A stretch of 5,530 nucleotides of DNA from DATKKK01 sp035542975 (GTDB taxonomy: Archaea > Thermoproteota > Bathyarchaeia > Bathyarchaeales > Bathycorpusculaceae). Positions 1 through 5,341 of this stretch are shown piece by piece. The translations under genes and the position numbers were made by a program. The stretch's first letter is position 1, and every line of letters begins with the position of its first letter. Location: contig DATKKK010000010.1 in the NCBI GenBank assembly GCA_035542975.1, positions 1 through 5,530 on the forward strand, in the 5' to 3' direction. Under the pieces are notes generated by a model. The model did not search any database. It was not told where the DNA came from and saw only the letters and a list, made by a program, of their open reading frames with translations.

Positions 1-1
1 T

Positions 2-277
2 ATGCCTTCTGTCTTCGTTGCTGTCGTTGCTCTCGACACGCTGGTTGTCGGCGTAGGAGTCTACGTCTTTCTGAGACCAAAATGGTGGCACATAACCGCT
101 GTAGGAACGGCAGTAGTTACCGCGGCAAGCCTATACACGTTCCTCAGACCAGCGTGGCAAAACGTGACCTTCGTAACGTTCGCGGCAATCTTGGGGGCGG
201 CATGCGTCATAGTCCTAGGAGCCAGCATATTCATACTCCTAAGACTCTGGTGGGAAAACAAAAAACAAAAACAATAA
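2..277 (+). CDS. Small three-helix membrane protein with repeated FLRPxW motif, possibly 5'-truncated
   Basis: I do not recognise this 91-residue protein. It is almost entirely hydrophobic, with likely membrane helices near residues 4-24, 33-48 and 57-80 and a basic polar tail (ENKKQKQ). The motif FLRPKWW at 23-29 recurs as FLRPAWQ at 47-53 and in looser form as LLRLWWE at 79-85, so the protein looks built from repeated helix-plus-arginine/tryptophan units. The ATG is at the second base of the window, so any ribosome site lies outside and the true start may be further upstream. The stop is followed after only 22 bp by the next gene, whose SD sits in the gap, which suggests one transcript. A role in export or anchoring of that secreted neighbour is a guess from position only. 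It shows none of the catalytic motifs of a signal peptidase. Confidence 0.65.
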   Translation: MPSVFVAVVALDTLVVGVGVYVFLRPKWWHITAVGTAVVTAASLYTFLRPAWQNVTFVTFAAILGAACVIVLGASIFILLRLWWENKKQKQ

Positions 278-282
278 CAAAC

Positions 283-290
283 GGAGGTGA
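283..290 (+). promoter_or_regulatory. Shine-Dalgarno site of the secreted beta-rich protein
   Basis: GGAGGTGA is a full-length match to the archaeal 16S rRNA 3' end and lies 9 nt before the ATG at 300. It fixes that start and implies high translation, as expected for a structural surface protein. Confidence 0.85.
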
Positions 291-299
291 AAATAAAAA

Positions 300-824
300 A
301 TGGACATAAAACAAATACGCGCTAAGAAGTCAATGAAACTGCTATTTCTGCTACTCACGGCTTTGGTGATAGGCGCAGCAAGCGCGACAACCTACAGCTA
401 CTTGTATATGAACGGCACTGTTACAGTAGGCTCTCAGCAACTTGTATGGATAAAGGGTAGCGGCGCTCCAAGCGGCACGACAATCTCAGGAAGCACAGTC
501 ACTATAGGCTTTAATGTTCAAACGGCGATTCCTCAAAACTTCACTTACGTCCTTTACCTAAAGAACCTAGATACCGCTACGCATAACGTAACAATCAGCG
601 TAACAACAGCCCTTCCTTCGGCAGATTTTACCTATGCAAAGATGTATACCTATGACAGTAATTCCACAGGTTCATTCTTACACACCTTTGACTTGACGAC
701 GATCAACCACTACATGTTCCCAAGTTCAATGAGTAATCTAGATGTTTACAGAATGGATTTTGGAATTAACGCCACAGCAGCAAGCGGATCATATACATTC
801 AATATGCAAGTGCTGTACCAGTAA
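300..824 (+). CDS. Secreted beta-rich surface protein, candidate TasA/AbpA-like filament subunit
   Basis: The 174-residue product has a Sec signal peptide: basic residues K9, K10 and K13, a hydrophobic core at 14-27, and a likely signal peptidase I site ASA|TT after residue 29. The mature 145 residues are rich in Thr, Ser, Asn and Tyr, have no cysteine, and alternate in a beta-strand pattern. Five N-glycosylation sequons (N38, N80, N96, N121, N157) support an exposed glycoprotein. The layout resembles bacterial TasA/camelysin and the archaeal bundling pilins (AbpA): an early strand YLYMNGTVTVG, a central FTYVLYLKNLDTATHNVTISV strand pair, and a late VYRMDFGIN...YTFNMQVLY pair. That resemblance is by eye and not tested. 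The start is fixed by a strong SD and the gene ends with tandem stops TAA-TAG. It follows a small membrane protein and precedes a type IV pilin gene, which supports a surface role. Other beta-sandwich secreted proteins remain possible. Confidence 0.8.
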   Translation: MDIKQIRAKKSMKLLFLLLTALVIGAASATTYSYLYMNGTVTVGSQQLVWIKGSGAPSGTTISGSTVTIGFNVQTAIPQNFTYVLYLKNLDTATHNVTISVTTALPSADFTYAKMYTYDSNSTGSFLHTFDLTTINHYMFPSSMSNLDVYRMDFGINATAASGSYTFNMQVLYQ

Positions 825-845
825 TAGCGTCGTATTTCCCCTACC

Positions 846-864
846 TTTTTTTGTTTCCTCTTTT
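846..864 (+). terminator. T-rich terminator after the secreted protein gene
   Basis: A run of seven T (846-852) followed by further T-rich sequence ending TTTT (861-864) lies 22 bp past the stop. No clear hairpin precedes it. This is the U-tract style of archaeal intrinsic termination and would separate this gene from the pilin gene. Confidence 0.5.
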
Positions 865-944
865 AAATGTATTATTACAAATATACTTAAACCTAAATAT
901 GGTTAACAGTCTTATTTGGAATCTTTATTTTTGGTTCATATGTG

Positions 945-952
945 TTAAATAT
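945..952 (+). promoter_or_regulatory. Possible TATA box of the pilin gene
   Basis: TTAAATAT is a plausible TATA element in an AT-rich spacer. Transcription would begin near 975, leaving room for the GAGGTG ribosome site at 982-987 but not for the AGGA at 970-973. Other AT-rich candidates exist at about 880-900, so the choice is uncertain. Confidence 0.3.
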
Positions 953-979
953 TGTTTTTCGTAAAGTTTAGGAAACAAG

Positions 980-1474
980 ATGAGGTGTAATTTGACCTTG
1001 TTTAAGATGTTAAAGTCCAAGAAGGGTATTTCGCCAATCTTAGCCACATTGTTGCTCATAGTAATCGCGGTAGCAGCCATAATCGTAACATACGCTTGGG
1101 TAATGACCTACATGGGAACACAGACAGCAGCAGCAGGCGTTCTTATCACCACTGAAAACGTAAGATGGTACGGCACTCCTGCAATATCCGCACACAACAG
1201 AACTGACATCAATCTCAGAAACATCGGCACATCAACAGTAAAAATCGTCCGTGTATACTTGGGCACTTCGGCAAGCAATCTTATTCCAGTAACCGCGTAT
1301 TGCACGGCAGGCATAAACGCCACAGTCGAACCGCAGAAAATCGCAACCATAACCATCCAATGGCCAATATCCAGCATAGGCAACACGTACACCGTGGGAA
1401 CAACATACTACTTCAACATAGCCACAGAACCCGGAACATCATACGCCTTCCAGAACGCGCCAACTGGCGTATAA
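980..1474 (+). CDS. Type IV pilin-like protein with archaeal class III signal peptide
   Basis: In the longest reading (164 residues) the sequence KSKKG|ISPIL at 12-21 is a class III signal peptide, cut by a PibD/FlaK-type peptidase between G16 and I17. The following hydrophobic helix (about 17-45) would form the filament core. The C-terminal domain is beta-rich and carries LRNIGTSTVKIVRVYLG (79-95), the N-x-G plus strand pattern common in archaeal pilins and archaellins of the arch_flag_Nterm/Pilin_N type. Sequons occur at N73 and N113. The start is unresolved. ATG 980 has AGGA 6 nt upstream. TTG 998 has a better GAGGTG 10 nt upstream and gives a more usual 10-residue leader. ATG 1007 gives 7 residues. 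The processing enzyme is encoded 97 bp downstream. It could be an adhesion pilin or a minor subunit; no archaellum genes are in view. Confidence 0.85.
   Translation: MRCNLTLFKMLKSKKGISPILATLLLIVIAVAAIIVTYAWVMTYMGTQTAAAGVLITTENVRWYGTPAISAHNRTDINLRNIGTSTVKIVRVYLGTSASNLIPVTAYCTAGINATVEPQKIATITIQWPISSIGNTYTVGTTYYFNIATEPGTSYAFQNAPTGV
982..987 (+). promoter_or_regulatory. Shine-Dalgarno site inside the longest pilin reading frame
   Basis: GAGGTG matches the anti-SD core and overlaps the last base of the ATG at 980. Its spacing fits the in-frame TTG at 998 (10 nt) and is too long for ATG 1007 (19 nt). It therefore favours TTG 998 as the true start of the pilin. Confidence 0.5.
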
Positions 1475-1512
1475 ACCCCCTCCCCTCTTTGTAAACCACA
1501 AACCGAAAACTG

Positions 1513-1520
1513 TTTTATTA
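1513..1520 (+). promoter_or_regulatory. Possible TATA box of the prepilin peptidase gene
   Basis: TTTTATTA is preceded by the purine-rich CGAAAAC (1504-1510), acceptable as a BRE. It predicts a start near 1543 and a leader of about 29 nt. A short GGTG (1561-1564) 7 nt before the ATG at 1572 may act as a weak ribosome site. Confidence 0.4.
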
Positions 1521-1571
1521 TTGCTTCTTCCATAGTAAGGGCTATCAAGAAAAGAATAATGGTGCACCTCG

Positions 1572-2372
1572 ATGAGTTATCAGATGGTGGTTTTTGTTGA
1601 AGGTTTACAGGTTTTTGTTTCCCTGCTGTTTCTGCTCTACGCCTCTTGGAGCGACCTGAAAACACGCGAGGTCAGCAACTGGGTTTGGGTTTTCTTCGCA
1701 CCCATAGGCATAATCTTATCATTAGTTTGGTTATCGCTCAATTTCTCGTACGATACACTTTACGTGTTCGGCATCTCAGTCGGAGTAACATCCGCCCTAG
1801 CACTGGTGCTTTTCTATACCGGAGCCTTCGGAGGCGCCGACGCAAAGGCGCTGATTTGCCTCTCACTTACACTGCCCTTCTACCCCTCAAACTTTATTCA
1901 TTTAACATCAACCACGCCTATTTTTCCCTTGAGCGTGTTCAGCAATGGAGTAATACTCGCGGCTTTAAGCGTGCTCTACGCCCTCTTCAGAAACGCTTTC
2001 TGGCGGCAACGAACGGGCAGAAGACTCTTTGAGGGTTTGGAGAGCGAATCAAAGGGGCGGAAAATACTCGCGTTACTCAGTGGCTATAAGATTCCCATTG
2101 GAAAGCTTGAAAAAAGTAGTTTTCTCTATCCCCTAGAAGATGCAAACGTTTCAGAAGAAGGAGAAATCAAAAGAAAACTCCTCGTCTTTCCAAAGGATGA
2201 AGAAAGAGAAGAAATCGTCAACCGCATCTTGGACGCCGCGAAAGAAGAAAAAATCGAATACGTCTGGGCGACCCCAGGATTACCCATGCTAGTTTTTATA
2301 ACAGCAGGATTAATCACAGCGTTGATTTTCGGAGACTTTGTGTGGATTGGATTAACTCATTTACTTTCCTGA
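1572..2372 (+). CDS. Archaeal prepilin/preflagellin peptidase, A24 family (FlaK/PibD type)
   Basis: This integral membrane aspartic protease would remove class III signal peptides from pilins and archaellins at the inner face of the membrane. Of the 266 residues, the first 135 or so are mostly membrane helices. The two catalytic aspartates are visible: D28 in SWSDLKTREVSNW and D90 in FGGADAKAL. The second lies in GGAD, a variant of the family's GxGD that I recall being usual in archaea. A charged soluble stretch follows (about 140-235, with EEREEIVNRILDAAKEEK), then a last helix at about 238-262. The N-terminal methyltransferase domain of bacterial PilD is absent, as in archaeal members. A stop codon 15 bases upstream in frame limits the start to ATG 1572 or later. 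The pilin gene just upstream is its obvious substrate. Its stop lies 3 bp from the convergent rpl11 stop. Confidence 0.9.
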   Translation: MSYQMVVFVEGLQVFVSLLFLLYASWSDLKTREVSNWVWVFFAPIGIILSLVWLSLNFSYDTLYVFGISVGVTSALALVLFYTGAFGGADAKALICLSLTLPFYPSNFIHLTSTTPIFPLSVFSNGVILAALSVLYALFRNAFWRQRTGRRLFEGLESESKGRKILALLSGYKIPIGKLEKSSFLYPLEDANVSEEGEIKRKLLVFPKDEEREEIVNRILDAAKEEKIEYVWATPGLPMLVFITAGLITALIFGDFVWIGLTHLLS

Positions 2373-2375
2373 GAA

Positions 2376-2879
2376 TTAAGTCGCTTCTTCTTTTTCGAGC
2401 AGTTCGCCGTATTCTCCTTCGTCGATTTCCTTTTGTACCTCGCGTGGATCACGACCTTCCACAGTGACGCCCATACTGACACAGCTACCCAGCACTTCTT
2501 TCACGGCGAGCTTCAGGTTTTTCGCCAGCAACTGTTGCTGCTTCACCTTTGCGATGCGCAGTGCGGCTTCCATTTTTAGGTCTCCAACCTTGTTGGCTTT
2601 TGGCGATCCTGAGCCTTTTTCAATTTTCAACTCGCTGACAATCAGCGCGGAGATGGTGGGCGTGCCAACGGAAACCTCGAAAGTTTTGTCGTCAGGGTTC
2701 ACAGAGATTTTCACGGGTACCTTCATTCCCGCGTAATCCTTGGTCAACTCGTTAATCTTATTCACAATAGCGACCACGTTGACACCCAAGGGTCCAAGTG
2801 CGGGGCCTAATGGTGGGCCTGCGTTTGCTTGGCCGCCGCTCACGAGGGCTTCGACGATTTTTTTCTCTACCATGGTCAT
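2376..2879 (-). CDS. rpl11: Large-subunit ribosomal protein uL11 (L11)
   Basis: L11 binds the GTPase-associated centre of 23S rRNA and helps form the stalk base where elongation factors act. The 167-residue product carries the family hallmark PPLGPALGPLGVNV at 22-35 in the N-terminal domain. The C-terminal RNA-binding domain runs from about 75 to 145 and includes KVGDLKMEAALRIAK and the end signature GSCVSMGVTVEG (131-142). An acidic tail (EEAT end) is typical of archaeal versions. The start ATG at 2879 overlaps the nusG stop as ATGA, implying coupled translation. A second ATG at residue 3 (2873) has a GAGTGA 6 nt upstream and would give the more usual start MVEKKIVEALV. The gene ends the cluster: rpl1, rpl10 and rpl12 do not follow. 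Confidence 0.97.
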   Translation of the reverse strand: MTMVEKKIVEALVSGGQANAGPPLGPALGPLGVNVVAIVNKINELTKDYAGMKVPVKISVNPDDKTFEVSVGTPTISALIVSELKIEKGSGSPKANKVGDLKMEAALRIAKVKQQQLLAKNLKLAVKEVLGSCVSMGVTVEGRDPREVQKEIDEGEYGELLEKEEAT

Positions 2880-3346
2880 TCACTCTGTGCTTTTTTCACT
2901 ATCTTAACATAATCTGCGTGTACCGTGATGGGGAGCGTGAAGGTGGCTTCTAACAGCTCCAGTGTGACTTCGTTCTTGGTCTTGTCGATTCTCGTTATTT
3001 TCGCCTGCATACTCTTGAATGGTCCGCTTATGATTTCAACAACATCGTCAATGCCTAATTCGTCGATGACCGATTTTACCACGATGTGGCGTTCGATTTC
3101 TGAAAAGTTAACGATGCCTGAAACTCTGGAGCGAACGTGCTTTATTCCCGCTATAGCGTCCTCCACAAAATGTGGCCCTTCTGCTTCGACGAACACATAG
3201 CCCTTTAGCGTTTCTGGCACGATGATCGCCTTGATTGGGAGTTTTGCCATTTCGACTTTGGCTGCGATTAGGTTGGCTACGTTTTTTTCTTGGCCTGCTG
3301 TTGTGCGTACTGCGAAGATTGCTGTCGAGTTTTTTTCTTCAGCCAA
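2876..3346 (-). CDS. spt5: Transcription elongation factor Spt5 (NusG-like)
   Basis: Spt5/NusG binds the RNA polymerase clamp, with Spt4 in archaea, and raises processivity, and its KOW domain can contact the ribosome. The 156-residue protein has an NGN domain at about 8-85 (IFAVRTTAGQEKNVANLI, then the GYVFVEAEG strand at 49-57 and a VSGIVNF end). A single KOW domain follows at about 103-150, with GPFKSMQAKITRID at 108-121. This is the usual archaeal length and layout. The start is TTG at 3346: a stop codon lies three codons upstream in frame and the first Met is residue 33, inside NGN, so no other start keeps the domain whole. It begins 17 bp after secE and its stop overlaps the rpl11 start by 4 bp, matching the widely conserved secE-spt5-rpl11 order. 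Confidence 0.96.
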   Translation of the reverse strand: MAEEKNSTAIFAVRTTAGQEKNVANLIAAKVEMAKLPIKAIIVPETLKGYVFVEAEGPHFVEDAIAGIKHVRSRVSGIVNFSEIERHIVVKSVIDELGIDDVVEIISGPFKSMQAKITRIDKTKNEVTLELLEATFTLPITVHADYVKIVKKAQSE

Positions 3347-3363
3347 AGTTTTTCAGCTCTCTG

Positions 3364-3546
3364 TCAAGTACCAGATCTTCCTGTGAGGGTTGTGGCTATG
3401 AGCTTTATGACAAAACCGATTATCCCGACGAGCGCGGTGCCGAGGAAGCAGATTTTTATGGAGAGCCAGAGCTCGCTTCTTCCGGGCTTTGTTGCCAGGC
3501 GCAGTAATCTTTTGGCTGAGGAGAGGAATGATCTTATTGCGCTCAT
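3364..3546 (-). CDS. secE: Preprotein translocase subunit SecE (Sec61-gamma)
   Basis: SecE is the small clamp subunit that holds the two halves of the SecY channel together in the membrane. The 60-residue product has the archaeal/eukaryotic layout: an amphipathic basic N-terminal helix (about 3-18), the hinge motif ATKPGRSELW at 18-27 with the family's conserved K-P and acidic residue, and one membrane helix at about 30-53. The position directly before spt5 and rpl11 is the conserved archaeal arrangement and makes the call secure despite the short length. It starts at ATG 3546, about 40 nt from a TATA-like box, so the secE-spt5-rpl11 unit probably has its own promoter. The channel partner SecY is not in the window. 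The secreted surface protein to the left would be among the clients of this channel. Confidence 0.93.
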   Translation of the reverse strand: MSAIRSFLSSAKRLLRLATKPGRSELWLSIKICFLGTALVGIIGFVIKLIATTLTGRSGT

Positions 3547-3582
3547 GGTTTGTTCTCTCGCAAACTCAACATTAGAGTCTAG

Positions 3583-3590
3583 TATAAAAA
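3583..3590 (-). promoter_or_regulatory. TATA-like box for secE-spt5-rpl11
   Basis: On the - strand this reads TTTTTATA, preceded by ACC. Its centre is about 40 nt from the secE ATG, predicting a start near 3560 and a short leader of about 14 nt. It falls in the 58-bp gap after the dtdA stop, so secE may be transcribed independently or also by read-through. Confidence 0.5.
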
Positions 3591-3604
3591 GGTATTTTTG
3601 CGGC

Positions 3605-4423
3605 TTATGCTTTTTCTATCCTTAAGCCTGTTTGTGCTATGGTTTTGAGGAGGCTTTGTTTGTCTTCGCCTTTTATTCCTTTCCAGTCGAGGATGGCTGT
3701 TTCTACTTTTTCAACCGTTTTCACCATGCATTGTTTGAGCATTGAAGCATCGATTTGTGGGATGACATGTTTGGGTATCATGTGTCCGAAGGCTGTGGGT
3801 GTGGTGAACGCGATTTTGGTGAATTTTTCGTTGTAGTGTGGTCCTCCAATGCCTATTGCGGTTGGATGTACGATGCGTGTTTTTGCTGCCGTCATGGCGG
3901 CGTGCGCTACGGCTTCGGCGGCTTGCATGTCCTTCCATTGTGTGGGCGAGCTGCCGAGTTCTGCGAACATTGCTGGCACGTTTAGCGAAGGTCCGTGATG
4001 GGTGCATTCGTAGGAAACTTTGTAATCCAACTGCTGTTCCTTAACTTGTCGTGCCATTTCTTTGAGTGCTTCTTTCATGGCAGTTGCTGGTGCTATGCTG
4101 ATTTGTTTTGGTAATCCGCCTTTTTCTGCTTGGCTGGTCAAGTTGCCTGGTGTGTGCACCGAGAGTGTTGGGATTCCGCTTTGACTGCTGTGTCTTGAAA
4201 CGAAGATGATTAGTTCGGGTGTGAAGTCGTTGGTGATGTTTTGGGCTTGGATGGATTCGGTTTTTATGGTGACGAGTTTGATTTCCGTGTCTTTGATGGT
4301 TTGTTGGTAAACAGGAAGTTCATGGTATGTTTGGTTGGTTTTTTGGAGTTTGTATTGTCCTATTATCTTCTGCGCTATGTTCATGCCAGCGGTGTCTTGT
4401 GTGGAGGCTACGATGAGTTTCAT
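3605..4423 (-). CDS. dtdA: D-aminoacyl-tRNA deacylase, archaeal DtdA (GEK1) type
   Basis: The enzyme hydrolyses the ester bond of D-amino acids wrongly charged on tRNA, for example D-Tyr-tRNA, which recycles the tRNA and keeps D-residues out of proteins. Archaea and plants use this zinc-dependent family in place of bacterial DTD. The 272-residue length is typical. Conserved blocks are in order: SRHSS with LSVHTPGN (76-94), ECTHHGPSL (139-147), GIGGPHY (191-197) and GHMIPKH (213-219). The histidines and cysteine in these blocks are the probable metal and catalytic ligands. The start ATG at 4423 has AAGGA 7 nt upstream (4431-4435 on the - strand). It lies upstream of secE on the same strand, separated by 58 bp containing a TATA-like box. 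No frame damage is seen. Confidence 0.95.
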   Translation of the reverse strand: MKLIVASTQDTAGMNIAQKIIGQYKLQKTNQTYHELPVYQQTIKDTEIKLVTIKTESIQAQNITNDFTPELIIFVSRHSSQSGIPTLSVHTPGNLTSQAEKGGLPKQISIAPATAMKEALKEMARQVKEQQLDYKVSYECTHHGPSLNVPAMFAELGSSPTQWKDMQAAEAVAHAAMTAAKTRIVHPTAIGIGGPHYNEKFTKIAFTTPTAFGHMIPKHVIPQIDASMLKQCMVKTVEKVETAILDWKGIKGEDKQSLLKTIAQTGLRIEKA

Positions 4424-4487
4424 GCTTCTGTCCTTTTCTAGAATGAGGGTTGTGGAGAGTTAAGATTTGTGAGTATCTGCTCAGCGC

Positions 4488-4499
4488 GGGTCTAGACCC
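4488..4499. repeat. Perfect 12-bp palindrome upstream of dtdA
   Basis: GGGTCTAGACCC is a perfect inverted repeat with no spacer. It lies between the candidate dtdA TATA box (4505-4512) and the start predicted from that box (about 4482). This position would suit a dimeric repressor site. A short RNA hairpin is unlikely because there is no loop. Confidence 0.6.
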
Positions 4500-4504
4500 T
4501 CTTC

Positions 4505-4512
4505 CATATATG
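4505..4512 (-). promoter_or_regulatory. Possible TATA box of dtdA
   Basis: CATATATG lies in the spacer about 85 nt before the dtdA ATG and predicts transcription from about 4482 with a leader of roughly 60 nt. A second AT-rich candidate, AAATATAC read on the + strand, lies at 4528-4535. Neither is certain. Confidence 0.35.
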
Positions 4513-4608
4513 ATGCTATTAGGATCCAAATATACTGCAAATATGACGAGAGAATTGGTGGTTCTCTGAGAGTTGTGTTTTGGAGGGTTAGGTGTTGTGT
4601 TTTGAGGA

Positions 4609-4617
4609 TAAAAAAAG
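4609..4617 (-). terminator. T-tract terminator after the DUF981-like gene
   Basis: On the - strand a run of seven T (4610-4616) follows GC-containing sequence about 60 nt past the stop at 4675. It has the form of an archaeal U-tract terminator and would isolate this gene from dtdA, which lies downstream on the same strand. Confidence 0.45.
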
Positions 4618-4674
4618 GTGGCTTTGCTGGGACCTTTTGCGGGGAGTTTCGCGGGAGTTTCCGTTGTGGTTAGC

Positions 4675-5283
4675 TTACGTTGATGGAAATGCTCCGAGGT
4701 GGCTTAGGGTGGTAGTGTATGCGAAGTACAGCCAAGCGATGCCTAATAGGAAAGCTAATACTCCGAAGACCCATCTTGCGTATTTGCTTTTAATGTGTGC
4801 AGCAATTGGCGAATAGAGTAATACCGCTGCTGGTGCCAAGTAGAGTAGGGTACTCTTCATCGGGTCACTTGTCAACTTACTCGTAGTGCTATTAATGGTG
4901 CTGTATATTGCAATCGCGTCAACAAGCAGATAGAGGCCAACTATGAAACCGAAGTAAGTAGCTGCTTGGAATCCCCTTCCGAAGTAAAACGCTATTGCAG
5001 TTGTTAAAAGCACAAGACCTGCGAGTGAGGCAGCGCCTCCAAAGAGAACATTGTAAGCACCAGAAAAATGCCACCCGAAACTTATGCTTATGCCCGTAAG
5101 GAAGAGGTAGAATGCGGTTATCCCTAAAGCTATTCCTAGTCCTTTTCCGACGTTTCGGTTTTCTTCTTCGAAGGCGTCGGTAGACGGGTTGTACTTTAGC
5201 CGAAACGCAGCAATGCCTACTAATATTCCGCTTGCTGCTATGCTCCAACTCATGCTATCTAAATAGTCAAACGGCGGTACCAA
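4675..5283 (-). CDS. Six-helix integral membrane protein, DUF981-like
   Basis: The function is unknown. The 202-residue product has six likely membrane helices (about 11-27, 48-68, 78-100, 106-128, 145-163 and 171-191) and one short charged loop (28-47, with DAFEEENRN). The N-terminal MVPPFDYLDS, the overall length and the helix spacing resemble the archaeal DUF981 family, a call made from memory without a search. No transporter or enzyme motif is evident. The start is TTG at 5283: a stop lies three codons upstream in frame, GGAGA sits 10 nt upstream (5294-5298), and a strong TATA box is at 5331-5341. An internal ATG at residue 11 would lose the N-terminal family-like segment. It is bounded by its own promoter and a T-tract, so it is probably a single-gene transcript. 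Confidence 0.85.
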   Translation of the reverse strand: MVPPFDYLDSMSWSIAASGILVGIAAFRLKYNPSTDAFEEENRNVGKGLGIALGITAFYLFLTGISISFGWHFSGAYNVLFGGAASLAGLVLLTTAIAFYFGRGFQAATYFGFIVGLYLLVDAIAIYSTINSTTSKLTSDPMKSTLLYLAPAAVLLYSPIAAHIKSKYARWVFGVLAFLLGIAWLYFAYTTTLSHLGAFPST

Positions 5284-5293
5284 GTTGCATCAT

Positions 5294-5298
5294 TCTCC
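5294..5298 (-). promoter_or_regulatory. Shine-Dalgarno site supporting the TTG start of the DUF981-like gene
   Basis: On the - strand GGAGA lies 10 nt before TTG 5283. No comparable site precedes the internal ATG at 5253, so the TTG start is preferred. An out-of-frame ATG at 5290 lies between them. Confidence 0.5.
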
Positions 5299-5330
5299 AT
5301 GTTATATTTATCTTTTTTATCACACAATTT

Positions 5331-5341
5331 CTATATATAAG
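5331..5341 (-). promoter_or_regulatory. Strong TATA box of the DUF981-like gene
   Basis: On the - strand the element reads CTTATATATAG, close to the archaeal TATA consensus, with purine-rich GGAAAG (5344-5349) upstream as a possible BRE. It predicts transcription from about 5310 and a leader near 27 nt, which agrees with the TTG start at 5283. Confidence 0.65.

Noticed and set aside
82..309. 75-residue + strand frame overlapping the small membrane protein
   Set aside because: Its Arg/Gly/His-rich, low-hydrophobicity product is a frame shadow of the membrane protein gene, and it runs through the SD of the next gene.
980..1474. Pilin gene read as an archaellin (archaellum filament protein)
   Set aside because: The N-terminal signature is shared by pilins and archaellins, but no other archaellum gene is nearby, so the general pilin call is safer.
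1561..1568. GGTGCACC palindrome just before the peptidase start codon
   Set aside because: Eight-base palindromes are common by chance, and its first half is more simply read as a weak ribosome site.
3711..4007. 98-residue - strand frame rich in Arg, His and Thr inside dtdA
   Set aside because: It is an out-of-frame shadow of dtdA, whose conserved motifs run intact through the region.
4549..4567. Small inverted repeat AGAGAA/TTCTCT with a 7-nt loop in the spacer
   Set aside because: A 6-bp AT-containing stem is weak and has no T tract on either strand next to it, so it is probably chance.
4592..4816. 74-residue + strand frame in the dtdA/DUF981 spacer
   Set aside because: Half of it is antisense to the DUF981-like gene and the rest covers that gene's terminator. 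There is no promoter support and no recognisable domain.
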